A DNA stretch of 64,000 nucleotides from Litoditis marina. Lineage: Eukaryota > Nematoda > Chromadorea > Rhabditida > Rhabditidae. This document shows, piece after piece, positions 1 to 12,279 of this stretch. The translations under genes and the position numbers were made by a program. The notes under the pieces are model-generated. The model was not told the origin of the DNA and did not search any database. It saw nothing but the letters and a program-made list of their open reading frames with translations. The first letter of the stretch is position 1, and every line of letters begins with the position of its first letter. Location of the stretch: contig OZ038436.1 of NCBI GenBank assembly GCA_964036275.1, positions 2,690,214 to 2,754,213 on the forward strand, in the 5' to 3' direction.

Positions 1-80
1 CAAAAAAGTTAAATTTTGTTTATATCAACAGGGAGTTTTATAACCTAGTATCGGCAGAGCTGGTTCCCCATAAACCCGCC

Positions 81-469
81 GCCGAGTGCGCGTACGATAG
101 TTGCGCGGTGCATGCACTGTAGTCGCACGAAGCGAGCTTAGAACACGCTCTGTATTTTACGAAAAGTCGTTTAGTCGAATAACCGAACAATTTCGTTCAA
201 ACGGCACATTTGTTGCAATACGGTATTTATTTGTCACGCTTGTGTATGTTCGGTTAATAACTGTATCGCTGGAAAATAACTGTATTTCACCTTTTCAATG
301 AGATTGGAAAATTACTGGAAATACTGTACTGAACAGAACAGTATTGCAACAATTCCTGTATGTAACGTTGTGTTACAGTAGAGCAACGACCCATGTCCTA
401 AGAGGTCGACGAAGTTAGTTCGCAACTGCCGGTGCCTGCCCCCCGGCAACTATCGTGCGCGCACTCAGC
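81..469. repeat. Segment bounded by 24-bp inverted repeats
   Basis: Positions 81-104 and 446-469 are inverted copies of each other (about 21 of 24 bases, core GCACGATAGTTGC-like). They enclose about 340 bp with no convincing reading frame. The form is that of a small non-autonomous TIR element. I found no clear target-site duplication, so the outer ends are uncertain. Confidence 0.45.
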
Positions 470-530
470 AAGATCCTTTCCCAGAAGCTGTGGGTATTTT
501 CTTGAGTTTTTCATTTCACATTTATATGCT

Positions 531-783
531 CGCCGCAATCGGTGGCCAATTACACATGCAACCGGGTTGCATGTGTAAAAACAGTTTGGTTGCTTTCCAA
601 ATGCAACCAAATTGCATTAAAAACCGGAACATGTCCAAAAATTTAGTGTTTGGTTGCATTTCAAAAGCAACCAAAAGCAACCCGGTTGCATTTGGAAAGC
701 AACCGAATTTTCTTAACACATGCAACCCGGTTGCATTTTGGTTGCATGCAACCCGGTTGCATGTGTAAACCGCCGCAATCGGT
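531..783. repeat. Palindromic GCAACC-rich element between 13-bp direct repeats
   Basis: The outer 13 bp, CGCCGCAATCGGT, occurs at 531-543 and again at 771-783. Between them, 550-578 is a perfect palindrome (TTACACATGCAACC, one base, then its reverse complement). The right end at 755-768 repeats GGTTGCATGTGTAA. The interior is built from iterated GGTTGC/GCAACC words. The arrangement looks like a small foldback or MITE insertion with an unusually long target duplication, or like a local tandem duplication. The short reading frames here are by-products of the iterated words. Confidence 0.6.
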
Positions 784-989
784 CTTTGTTCAACTGAATC
801 AGAGTAAAAGCATAAGTTGCTTTTTAGGCCGCCAAGGCTCTAAGAAAATAGGGCACAGTAATACTGGTAAATATTGTTGAATATCTCGGAATCAATTGAA
901 AATTTATTGTCAAAACAATTGGAAAAAATGTTGACAGAGAACTCAATGAGTCTAATTCACACACGAGTTTCACTGACTGGAGAAGGAAT

Positions 990-3106
990 TAAAAACAGGG
1001 GTATGAACAAGTTGAATTTAGAAGAACTTTGCCAGTGACACTTCTTTTTTCCCTCGCCTGAAAATATAACAACTGGATAGATTCATACAGTCTTCATCTA
1101 AGATAGCATGCTAATCTGAATGATCCCGTCAAAAACAAATGTTCTTATTTGGCCATCAGTATTGTCCTACAAACTTCCTGGTACAATCATCATTTCAATT
1201 GTGCAGTACTGCAACAATGCGTATTATACTTTATACAATGAGCGCGTAACAGAGTAAAAAATACTCTACATTTTATTCTTTCTCCTAAATCTACAATCAT
1301 AGTTTGTTGTGCCACATATACCAATGTGGAAAGACACGTGTTCAATCGCGAATAAACATCCTATTCTATTCTAGTTTTCAAAAAAAGGTATTTTCGGATT
1401 CGTCGTGATAAATTAGGTTTCGTAGTTCCGATGGTTTTCTTCCGAGTACCTTCAGATACTGGCTTGATATAACTTGACCTATATCAATTTAAGTTCTAGG
1501 TAGCAAAAATATCCCAGAGTACTTGGATTTCTAATAATAAAGATTTGTTGCTCATAGGTTATACTTATAACAACGTAAATATTGTTTTATGATGTTGACA
1601 TATCCCTATTGCAAAAGCTGAACACTGCTAGCCTTTTTTGAAGATTAAAATTTGGTGTTGTAATCCGACTAACGATGCAAACCAAACGACAAGTAATATT
1701 CTTTTCAAAATAATATTTTTCCAATCGTACCGTAATACGATAATCGAACCGTACCAAATATAAAGATTCTGGTCAATTCTCATCTGTATACATTTAATCG
1801 GTAATTATCGAATTGCCTGATTAAAGTGGTGTTTTCTCTCAACGTTGACATCGTCCATCGCACAGTTATATGCTAAACATCAATGGAGCGGAATGAACAT
1901 AAAGTGGATAAGAGTAAAATACAAGATGTATTGACAGAGTGGGGGAGCTGAACAACAGTCACGGTATATATGTCAAAATGGTTAAGGTTCGTCCTCACCC
2001 AAAAAATGAGGTTTTTATGGAATACCTTGTCATGATTGATTGATTCATTTACATGCAAGCATGTGATATACAAGAGGAGCAAATGAAAAAATTGGCAGTA
2101 TGAAAAGAAAAACATTCAAATGCGGAAATAAGTGTCGGAAATCGACGAACATCATTTGGTGATTACGAGTAAATTAAAAAAAAGATGAGCCGTAATACAA
2201 GAACGAGGCAAAGCAATATATGTGTTTACCGTATTCCTTAAACTTAGTGTGTTTTTGAAACAGCAACTCTTTTCAAACAAAACCATAGTTTACATGAGTC
2301 AAAATCGTATAACAACCAATAACAATCACAAAAAACGAACCAACCCCGCTAATAATTCTCTTTGCGTTTCAATGTTTCGTTCAAACTATATATTTGATGG
2401 TCTTATTGCTTCTCAATGCCGTCTTCGGAATGAAAACCAATTATAACGAAAACATCTTGTCATATATCAAGCAACTGAAAGTATCTTGTGTACTATGTTT
2501 ACAGTTGCTCGAGGGTTGAATACGGATTGGTATATCATTATTTTAATTGTCCAGGATCAATATATTTCGTGTTCACTTATCGTATATAGAGAATCATTGG
2601 CATTAGAGAGACCGCGTGGCAATGAGCATAAAGTGTGAATAGGAACTACACCCAGTTCCGAACAGAATTAGTCTACATAATTCATACTGTCACCCTTACA
2701 CTACACTCAAACTTGTCATTCACTGTTCTTGAATGCAAACAGATGGTTCCCAAAAGAGGTAATTCAAGTGACATTGCTAGTGGCAACCCACCTCATTCCA
2801 CAACGTCTCTGATATCTGTGTTTGATCCTATCCAACAAAGAAGTCGCACATTCATTGGAGAGTTGCGACCTGTTTCACTCTTTATCGACACTGTTATCTG
2901 TGTTTGACTTTATTTCCTTATTCTTTTGCTATTTATTATTCCACTTTTTCACACTTTATATGTGCGCAATGCGCTCAGGTGTTTCACACACTATTTGTAT
3001 ATGCGGGCTATTTTCATGCAATGCTACATCAATTTTCGACAGAATTAGTTGAAAAAAAAAACTCTATTAGAGTTTGCTATCATTCTTTCTGCTTTTTAGT
3101 CTGTCC
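990..3106. repeat. Left arm of 2.1-kb inverted repeat
   Basis: This arm is the reverse complement of 6566-8682; paired coordinates sum to 9672. All four short reading frames in it reappear with identical translations in the other arm, and I saw no mismatch where I compared bases. The flank at 8683 continues into sequence shared with about 21,700, while the flank at 989 does not. The left arm is therefore probably the derived, inverted copy. No protein-coding gene is recognisable in it. Confidence 0.9.
1241..1374 (+). mobile_element. 5'-truncated LINE 3' tail (copy in left arm)
   Basis: The segment runs from AGCGCGTAAC to an AATAAA-like word and two to three CTATT pentamers. It matches the tail inserted at 29,808-29,939 in order and spacing: GCGTAAC, a pyrimidine-rich stretch, GTGCCACAT, ATGTGGAAAG, AATAAA and a pentamer tail. 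An inverted copy lies at 8298-8431 in the right arm. A short polyadenylation word followed by a pentamer microsatellite is typical of non-LTR retrotransposon 3' ends. The parent family is not identified. Confidence 0.5.
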
Positions 3107-3431
3107 CTAGTCAGAGTGGTTAGTTGTCACACCACAAAACCTTTTTATTTTTGATGTTCTCAGCTTATTTTCTCCCAGTATGATATAGAGCATATTGAAA
3201 AAAACTTTCATTTTTGTTCCTATTCTGCCTGGAAAACTTGCACAAACTTATTGTTTTATCGGAGGAAAACATTTGTACATAAATGTGTATGAAAATGAAT
3301 GCAATAAGCCGTTAGACGGCAACTTTATAAAACAAATGAGACATAATTAACAAAATTCAAGTGAAATTAGGCCCCTGTTGCCCGTTCTCCGTTGTCTTCA
3401 TCTGCTTCTACCACATCGTTCCGAATTTTGG
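3106..3431 (-). pseudogene. Captured EIF2B3 terminal exon and 3'UTR, copy 1
   Basis: On the minus strand 3431-3367 aligns without gaps to the 65-nt last coding exon of EIF2B3 at 39,952-39,888. Seven bases differ and all seven are transitions. The frame stays open to a stop (TAA here, TGA in the gene) and keeps the acidic core VVEADEDNGE. The splice acceptor CAG has become CAC. The homology continues through the 3'UTR (GCCGTTA-ACGGC stem, TTTATAAAAC) to about 3106. Upstream of the exon boundary, about 35 more codons are open, but their sequence does not match the gene's intron. It is a non-functional copy carried inside the repeat. Confidence 0.8.
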
Positions 3432-5540
3432 GTGAGGCCCCGTCCTCCAACAACGCCCAGTTGGTCCCCGTCTGTCTTCCATCTTCTCCAGCTCATCTCT
3501 CGCCAATAAATGTAAAGCTCTTCTTAGGAATATCGTTAAACTACGGAAGAATATTCAAGGAAGAAAGGAAATGAAAGTGGTACGTTTTGCCTCTACCCCA
3601 GACGTAACCACCAAAACCAAATATACCTTTCCTTGAGGCTCCTCAGTGAGGTAGGGAAGGAATGTTCAGGAAATTAACTTCTGATTTCCTTGGTTCAACA
3701 GATTTTTGCCCGTTTTTGCAGTAGCAAAGGGTATATTTTACAACAAACAAAACCCAAAAACTATCAAAAACTAAGGCAGATATTAAATATTGAGAATTTG
3801 CTCAGGTAGCTCACGTGACTACTTGAGCTTACAATATACGGCCACAGGTTGGAATTATCATAGTGCGCGGTAAGAGTTTTAGTTGTTTCTTTCAAATGTT
3901 CATTTAAACAAATCGATTTTAAAGACTTTTATGGATTTTCAAATTCACTGCAATGTTTCAAGTAACATTCAGGATTGCACGACCTCAGGACCCGAGAAGC
4001 GAAAAAAAATTGGCGAATGGTAGCATTGGTTTTCCGGTTGGTTTTCGAACTGAATTGTATTTCTGTTTTTGTTGGCGGAATTGGAGAAAGGACTAATAAA
4101 GCACCGGTTTCCGAACTACTATATGAAATAACGGAAACATTCAGGCGCACGCCAGACTCCAAATTTTGACAAACGAATTTCTTGAACAAATACGAATACA
4201 TACGAGAAAAAACGAATACAAACGAGCATTTCGATAGAAACAGTAAGTTATCATACGCTGTAGTATAGTTTATGGAAGTGTGTTCCATTGAAACATTCAT
4301 ACGATCAGCTATGATAGGTATAGTTCGTTTCACCAATCGATGACTTTCTACAGTAATCTTTCAAAAATTCAAACGCATTTATCTAATCAAAAAACAGAAT
4401 TTAAGTTTCACTCTTTTATATGCTTGTAGTACCCGAAGTGGAATACTAAATCACAAAGTTTAAACTATGTACAACACCTGCAAGATATGATAAATTCACT
4501 TGAAAGTTTTATTATCTTACTGTAGAGGGCTATTGTTTCGTGAAACAGACTATAGTGTGGACTGGTTTCTTACCACCCGGGATTGAGATTAAACTCTCCA
4601 ACAATTCTTTTCGTTTCACCACTGAAAATCCACAATATACAACTTTTCTTTGGAGTTTACGATTCGAGTGATGAATATCGTTGTTTTCTTCAACAGAGTT
4701 TAATTATTGTGTATTCATTTCAAACAACAACTACATACAGTGCTCACATTTCCCAACTGGACTCGTTGGCAGAGTGCTAAAAACTTTGGAAGACTGTTAT
4801 TTAGAGAAAACACATATTTTACAAAAAGTTTCCCTGACTACGATCTATAACTAAAGGGAAGAAGCCTTCACATAAATTTCTATAGTTCTGAAGTATTTCA
4901 ACATGTTCAAAAACTGCCTTGGAATTTTATTGGCAAGCTGCCCAAGCTCAGTTGGGAAATGTGCCCAGTTGAGAACTATTGAACTCAGACTTTGAGAATA
5001 GATTCCCATCAGTATTGCAATAGTGTTTCTGCATGTGTTTCAAGGGAATTCGTGTTTATGACTGAATTTGAAAACATAGCCGATTCGTTGACCTTTGTTT
5101 GATGCGGAAACATAGATTCAACCTGGGAAAACATAAAATCAGTTTTTGAGCGATTTCAGCGAATTCTACGGTTCCATCAGTGCTAGTTCGAGGCAACCAC
5201 AATCCATTTGGTCAACAGTTTGTAACATAACTGATAGTTCAATCCCGCTCGGACTAAGAGTCCTGTGAAACACACGAGCGCGTCAACTTCAGTCTGAGAA
5301 CTGTTTCTTTTCCAAACCAACCCGAATTCAATCCACGTTTTTCGAGAACACCCACCGAATAGTCTCTAGTTGAAACAGCGTTGTGGACAAGTTTTCTAGA
5401 TGATCAGTGAGTTTCTTGCTAATTGGGCGATTCGAAAGCCTAAATCGATATTTGATGATTTATCGACCTCTCGAATTGGTCATCGAAATATTTGTTTCAA
5501 GAGGCGACACTTCAAAGAAACACCACTAAGGCAGGCTTCA

Positions 5541-5708
5541 CACTTCCTGTCGCTGAATTTGGCAACACGCGCGACAACACACAAATCATGATTATCGATC
5601 GTGTCGCGTGTTGCCGAGTTCCGCTACAGCGACGTCGCGTCGCCAATTGTGTGTTCATACTTTTTGTTGCCAAATCACGTCGCTGTCGCCTAATTCAGCG
5701 ACAGGTGT
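5541..5708. mobile_element. MITE with CTGTCGCTGAATT ends (nested in spacer)
   Basis: The ends are inverted (CTGTCGCTGAATT near 5547, AATTCAGCGACAG near 5704). A second inner pair, CAACACGCGCGACA and TGTCGCGTGTTG, surrounds the centre. The element is about 165 bp and non-coding. The same element sits at 18,801-18,968 in the second copy of the block, so it inserted before the block was duplicated. Confidence 0.6.
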
Positions 5709-6565
5709 AGTTTACTAGCTAGTAGAGAACATGAAGCGTCGCTATTTGGTTCCTGTTCAATTCTCTCTTCATTACTTCAATTTTTCTATTTAAATGATTA
5801 TTTCGGTAGAGAGTAACTCCGTTGAAACAAATGTATCAATTATTCGTCGATTGCCGTTGAGGAGGGTAAGAAATGATCTACACCGTAACTGTTGTTCAGC
5901 TCTCCCACTCACACTCTGTCACTACATTTTGTATTTCACTCTATATTCACTTTCTTTCTCATTTTGCTCCATTGATGTATAGCATATAACTGTGCGATGG
6001 ATGATGTTCACGTTGGGAGAAAACACCACTTTATACAGGCAAATCGATAATCACCGATTAAATATGTAAAGAAGAAGAATTGTCCAGGATCTTTATGTTT
6101 GGTACGGTTCAATTATCGTAATTACCGTACGGTTCTAAGTTATTATTCTCTAAAGACTATTATTTGTCGCTCGGTTTACATCGTTAGTCGGGTAAAAACT
6201 CCAAACTTTCATTTTCAAATACCTTGCAGTGTTCAGCACTCCAGTGTCACACGGATTGTATGAAGTGAGACGCTCCATAGTATAAACAGTGTTGTTGGCT
6301 TCTCGACATTTAGTTAGTAATAATAATGTAAAATGAATGTTTGTAGAAGACGATTAACGCTATTTTGTGAAATTAAACGGTTGAACTCGAAACAAGAATC
6401 AACAAACGAACCTTTGAACATTTGAACGGCTTTACTTAAAATCTCTTTCCCATTCGAGTTCGCGGAAAACTGGTTGTTTTCCAGAACTCGAAGTTGTGTA
6501 TTTGATTATCCAAACAACTTTAATTCCAAAGGGCCATTGCTTAATAACACAAAAAGTACACAGGA

Positions 6566-8682
6566 GGACAGACTAAAAAGCAGAAAGAATGATAGCAAAC
6601 TCTAATAGAGTTTTTTTTTTCAACTAATTCTGTCGAAAATTGATGTAGCATTGCATGAAAATAGCCCGCATATACAAATAGTGTGTGAAACACCTGAGCG
6701 CATTGCGCACATATAAAGTGTGAAAAAGTGGAATAATAAATAGCAAAAGAATAAGGAAATAAAGTCAAACACAGATAACAGTGTCGATAAAGAGTGAAAC
6801 AGGTCGCAACTCTCCAATGAATGTGCGACTTCTTTGTTGGATAGGATCAAACACAGATATCAGAGACGTTGTGGAATGAGGTGGGTTGCCACTAGCAATG
6901 TCACTTGAATTACCTCTTTTGGGAACCATCTGTTTGCATTCAAGAACAGTGAATGACAAGTTTGAGTGTAGTGTAAGGGTGACAGTATGAATTATGTAGA
7001 CTAATTCTGTTCGGAACTGGGTGTAGTTCCTATTCACACTTTATGCTCATTGCCACGCGGTCTCTCTAATGCCAATGATTCTCTATATACGATAAGTGAA
7101 CACGAAATATATTGATCCTGGACAATTAAAATAATGATATACCAATCCGTATTCAACCCTCGAGCAACTGTAAACATAGTACACAAGATACTTTCAGTTG
7201 CTTGATATATGACAAGATGTTTTCGTTATAATTGGTTTTCATTCCGAAGACGGCATTGAGAAGCAATAAGACCATCAAATATATAGTTTGAACGAAACAT
7301 TGAAACGCAAAGAGAATTATTAGCGGGGTTGGTTCGTTTTTTGTGATTGTTATTGGTTGTTATACGATTTTGACTCATGTAAACTATGGTTTTGTTTGAA
7401 AAGAGTTGCTGTTTCAAAAACACACTAAGTTTAAGGAATACGGTAAACACATATATTGCTTTGCCTCGTTCTTGTATTACGGCTCATCTTTTTTTTAATT
7501 TACTCGTAATCACCAAATGATGTTCGTCGATTTCCGACACTTATTTCCGCATTTGAATGTTTTTCTTTTCATACTGCCAATTTTTTCATTTGCTCCTCTT
7601 GTATATCACATGCTTGCATGTAAATGAATCAATCAATCATGACAAGGTATTCCATAAAAACCTCATTTTTTGGGTGAGGACGAACCTTAACCATTTTGAC
7701 ATATATACCGTGACTGTTGTTCAGCTCCCCCACTCTGTCAATACATCTTGTATTTTACTCTTATCCACTTTATGTTCATTCCGCTCCATTGATGTTTAGC
7801 ATATAACTGTGCGATGGACGATGTCAACGTTGAGAGAAAACACCACTTTAATCAGGCAATTCGATAATTACCGATTAAATGTATACAGATGAGAATTGAC
7901 CAGAATCTTTATATTTGGTACGGTTCGATTATCGTATTACGGTACGATTGGAAAAATATTATTTTGAAAAGAATATTACTTGTCGTTTGGTTTGCATCGT
8001 TAGTCGGATTACAACACCAAATTTTAATCTTCAAAAAAGGCTAGCAGTGTTCAGCTTTTGCAATAGGGATATGTCAACATCATAAAACAATATTTACGTT
8101 GTTATAAGTATAACCTATGAGCAACAAATCTTTATTATTAGAAATCCAAGTACTCTGGGATATTTTTGCTACCTAGAACTTAAATTGATATAGGTCAAGT
8201 TATATCAAGCCAGTATCTGAAGGTACTCGGAAGAAAACCATCGGAACTACGAAACCTAATTTATCACGACGAATCCGAAAATACCTTTTTTTGAAAACTA
8301 GAATAGAATAGGATGTTTATTCGCGATTGAACACGTGTCTTTCCACATTGGTATATGTGGCACAACAAACTATGATTGTAGATTTAGGAGAAAGAATAAA
8401 ATGTAGAGTATTTTTTACTCTGTTACGCGCTCATTGTATAAAGTATAATACGCATTGTTGCAGTACTGCACAATTGAAATGATGATTGTACCAGGAAGTT
8501 TGTAGGACAATACTGATGGCCAAATAAGAACATTTGTTTTTGACGGGATCATTCAGATTAGCATGCTATCTTAGATGAAGACTGTATGAATCTATCCAGT
8601 TGTTATATTTTCAGGCGAGGGAAAAAAGAAGTGTCACTGGCAAAGTTCTTCTAAATTCAACTTGTTCATACCCCTGTTTTTA
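6566..8682. repeat. Right arm of 2.1-kb inverted repeat
   Basis: This is the reverse complement of 990-3106. Its outer flank (CAGTTGGTTTAG, then TTCACAGTCGTGACCAGC) matches the flank of a related copy near 21,700. The right arm is therefore likely the ancestral orientation. The first 1,490 bp also belong to the 4.95-kb direct duplication. It contains an inverted LINE tail at 8298-8431. Confidence 0.9.
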
Positions 8683-11390
8683 CAGTTGGTTTAGAATGAT
8701 GCGACATACATCATCAGTTACATACTCAGAACCAATGGAGGGAAAGTTCACAGTCGTGACCAGCCTAAGCTCAAAAATTAGTAAATAAATAGCGTGGTTA
8801 ACCAATCTTCGAAAACTGATGATTTCGAATCTTCACTTTTGAGCCATTTAAAGATTTCAATTCGATTTGATTTTGATTGTGCGTATGATCAGAGAAAACG
8901 ACTAGTTTCGACCTTTTTTCTACCTTAGTCGGTTTTCGATTTCGTTCGTAACAATCTCACAGGTAACTACAAGTTGATAACTATTGTTCGCAAATAACTA
9001 CAACCTGAGAAAAGTCTTCTGATCAGGAAAATTCCAATTTCCGATATGCCAAGCAAAATTACACAACAGAATCAATCACCGAATAAATGTACACAGATAA
9101 AGAACTGTAAATGTACACTATAGTGATAATTTCTCATAATTCGAAGCTCGTACTTCAATTACTTTACGGTTTGAAATTGTTGTTAGTCTGTTGAAAACTC
9201 CGATTGGCTCTGATTGCAATACTTGAAGAAGCATTGCAGTGTTCAGCACTCTAATGTCACACGGGTTGTATAAAGTGATACTTCCCCAGCACCCACAGTA
9301 GGACATCCCCAGCATCAACAATAGTTTTAAGATTCTGTCAGAAATATGAACGTGAAATAAATGATTGAAAAGCACGAATCGAAACCGTATAACGTTCAAA
9401 CTCGAAACTAGAGTCGAAGCCGTACAATATATTAAACCTTAGTTAAAAATTTTCCGACTCGAGTTTGATCGGAAACTCGTTGTTTTCCAAAATAAAAATT
9501 GTACATTTGATTCGCATTCTTAGTATAGTTGTTCAGTGTAAGCAGTTCTTATTCTTTTTTGATCTCGGGTGTACTTAAGCATCGAGGCATTGCTTGATAG
9601 TAACCCATGAATATACAAACAGTAGGTGAAACACCCGAGCGCGCATCAGTCCGTCACAATTCTGTGAACCAATTTTTTGAAAAACCAGCAAGGCGTTAGT
9701 TTCGTCGGGTTAACATGGACATTTGAACGCGAAGTATGAAAAGCACTGAAAGTTTACAATCAAATTCGCGCCTTGTACCGTACTCTAACTCCTTACAAAA
9801 CTATCCATTTCTGAACTACCTGTGGAATCGGTGACTGGTAAACATTTTGTAGTATGATTCGTTCTATCTAAACAGTCAGTGAAACGTTTGTGTGAACTAG
9901 ACTCACATCGAGTTTACTGTGGAATAGTTCCGGTTTTCAGAGCCAATTTAAACTAGATTCCAAAATATTCAACAATATTCACAAGTGTACTGTGTCCGAT
10001 CATAAGCTTTGGAGACCTGAATAGCAACCTTTCTTATTAGTCAAAAAAAAAACCACATGCAACATTTCGCTGCTCTGATTGTAACATTTGAAGAAGCATT
10101 GCAGTGTTTAGCACTCCAATGAATGTGCGACTTCTTTGTTGGAAAAGTTTGGCTATGTATAGTCTGTTTCACGCAACAATTGCCCTCTACAGTAAGATTG
10201 TAAGTCTTTCAAGTAGATTAGTCACATCTTGTAGGAAATATAAATAGTTTAAACTTTGTGATTTTGTTTTATACATTGGAAAACAAGCACAGAAAACAGT
10301 AAAATAAAAAGTCTGTTTGTTGGTCAGATAAATCTCCTTGAATATTCGAAAGATTACTGTAGAAAGTCACCGATTTGTGAAACGGAGTATAATAGTAATG
10401 GACACTGTAACACACGATTTAAGCGAAAATATAGGTCCGAGCACCGAAACTTTGAGGCAAATTTGTTGTAATCCGTTCTGTGAACTCTAAGACCTATATA
10501 CACCGTAACATGCAATTGTTTTTTTCAAGGTATGTTTCTAATTCGTATATTTGTTAGGATGGAATAAATGAGAGAAAAGTCACATCAATTCTCTATTTCC
10601 GATCTCCGACTGATTGTATTTCGTATACTTCGTATGAAAATCAAGAACTGTGTACTAAACACAGTCCAATATATATGGAGTATATGAAACATCGAAGTGC
10701 GCGCCAGACTGCCAAACTTAGGAACGTAAAAGGCTTGTTGCAGAAAAACACGGAAGTGAAAGAAGTGAGTGAAAGATCCAGGCGACCTCCCAAAACAATA
10801 CTTACAAATAATACCTATTATCATTCAGCTCACGTACAGGATACCGAAAGAATGTATCATGCAATCGTTACGTTGAAGCAGGACGATTGTGTGGACCAAT
10901 TTCCGATAAGCCAAGCAAAATTACACAACAGAATCAATCACCGAATAAATGTACACAGATAAAGAACTGTCAATATACACTATACTGATAATTTGTCATA
11001 GTTCGCCGCTCGAATCAATTATTTTACGATTTGAAAATATTCTTAGTGGAAACCCCAATTGGCTCTGATTGCAATCTGAAGCATTGCAGTGTTCAGCACT
11101 CTAATGTCGCACGGGTTGCATTAACTAAGATGCTCCCCAGCACCAACAATATATAGTCTCTACTGTCGCTGTAGTAATAACGTGGAATGATTGAAGAACA
11201 TGAATCGAAACCGTATAACGTTTAAACTCGAAACTAGACTCAAATCCAAACAAACTTTCGAGCATCGGCTCTACTCAGCACATTTTCTGGTTCCAACTGA
11301 AAACACGTTTTTTTTCAAAATGAAAGTTGTGCATTTGATTCACATTATACTATAGCTCTTTAGAGTTTACTATTATTACTTATCCTGTGG
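8683..11390. repeat. Degenerate copies of the same repeat family
   Basis: No gene is seen here. Two diverged modules (about 9055-9560 and 10,910-11,360) share the order of words found at 5,990-6,500: CACCGAATAAATGT, then a GCAGTGTTCAGCACTC word, then TCACACGGGTTGTAT. 10,150-10,395 is an inverted, diverged copy of 4,320-4,555 (TTTCTACAGTAATCTTTC and the GGGCTATTGTTTCGTGAAAC region). 9,620-9,740 is an inverted match to 24,125-24,245. The stretch is old, broken repeat sequence. Confidence 0.55.
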
Positions 11391-11754
11391 CCGTATTTTG
11401 TAAGACTACTTGTCAAGTAGGCTCAAGTAAGTAACTTTCAAGTAGCTTACTTGTGTGTAGCAAATTTACCCGCGATGATATTTTGTAAGGTTCAAGTAAG
11501 CTACTTGGAAAGTAGCCGGGTAGAGTGTCATTTGGAGTGTTCGTTGGATCATATTCACTAAATTTTCACTATGATTTTTTGGAACAAATTAGTTTAAAAC
11601 ATAGTTTTCGACAATAAATGCACAAAATAACAATAATGTATCCCTTTACCCGTTTTCAAGTGATATTGGTGAAAATGGAGCAAAGTTGGCATCACAATCA
11701 CTAATATGACTCGCAAGTTTTGAAATGTTCGATTTTTGATAACTATTAACTTTC

Positions 11755-11970
11755 TTTGCCCCCCCCCCCCATTTGTATTGTGGGGTGGGGGTGCTTGTTA
11801 AAGCCCACATTGTACATTAACCCCCCCCCCCCCCCCCTTAAGAAATCGTAATGGGAGGGGTGATAGTACTACGGGGGACTAAATGTAAGGGGGGGGGGGG
11901 GCAATTGTACGCTTGTACGCAGAAATAGACGAGGAACATTGACTTTTTACCCCCCCCCCCCCCCCCCTTC
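11755..11970. repeat. Poly-C / poly-G tracts
   Basis: Four homopolymer runs of roughly 11 to 20 C or G occur within about 210 bp of otherwise AT-rich DNA. The runs at 11,760, 11,821 and 11,951 are C and the run near 11,890 is G. Their exact lengths are unreliable in most sequencing data. Upstream, 11,395-11,520 holds repeated CAAGTAGC/GCTACTTG words and starts with CTGTGGCCGTATT, an end also seen near 3,840. Confidence 0.7.
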
Positions 11971-12052
11971 CCTCCCCTCCATCTTTCTGAACTTGTATTG
12001 ATATTGGGGATTTGTAGTTTGACTGACCCCCTCCCCTTCCACAGGTCGGATA

Positions 12053-12279
12053 TAATGTTTTCTCCTATAATCTTGTACTTTGGGCTCGCTTCGGTTGCGC
12101 TTCTAGTCGAGAAAACTAATAGTGAAGCGAACTGCCGACTACGGTATCATTATCCTTTTTCAAATGAAATCTTCAATACTTACGGGGAATCGGGGGCTGA
12201 TGTGAAATTTACGAAAATTCATCAAAAAGTGGGGGAACAACAGTTGTGTGATTTGTACGAGCTACTTAAGGACGGATGA
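12053..12279 (+). CDS. Hypothetical small secreted-protein-like ORF
   Basis: From ATG at 12,053 the frame gives 75 residues. The first 25 or so look like a signal peptide (a hydrophobic PIILYFGLASVALLV core, then a small-residue SEA). A CCACAG acceptor-like word lies just upstream. The last third of the frame lies inside the left arm of a hairpin whose other arm is its reverse complement. No family is recognised, and a chance frame is a real possibility. If it is a gene, it could be targeted by small RNA made from the hairpin. Confidence 0.25.

Larger units (their letters stand above)
3106..8055. repeat. 4.95-kb direct duplication, copy 1
   Basis: This block matches 16366-21314 at offset 13,260, changing to 13,259 after a one-base difference in a T run (10 T at 6611-6620, 9 T in copy 2). 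The homology starts at the CCTAGTCAGAGTGG word and ends after TAGCAGTGTTCAGC. It covers the whole spacer of the inverted repeat plus about 1.5 kb of its right arm. It includes an EIF2B3 terminal-exon copy and a small CTGTCGCTGAATT-ended MITE. No intact gene is seen. Confidence 0.92.

Noticed and set aside
3392..3574. 60-codon plus-strand ORF, repeated at 16,652
   Set aside because: It is the antisense frame of the captured EIF2B3 exon and adjoining repeat, duplicated with the block.
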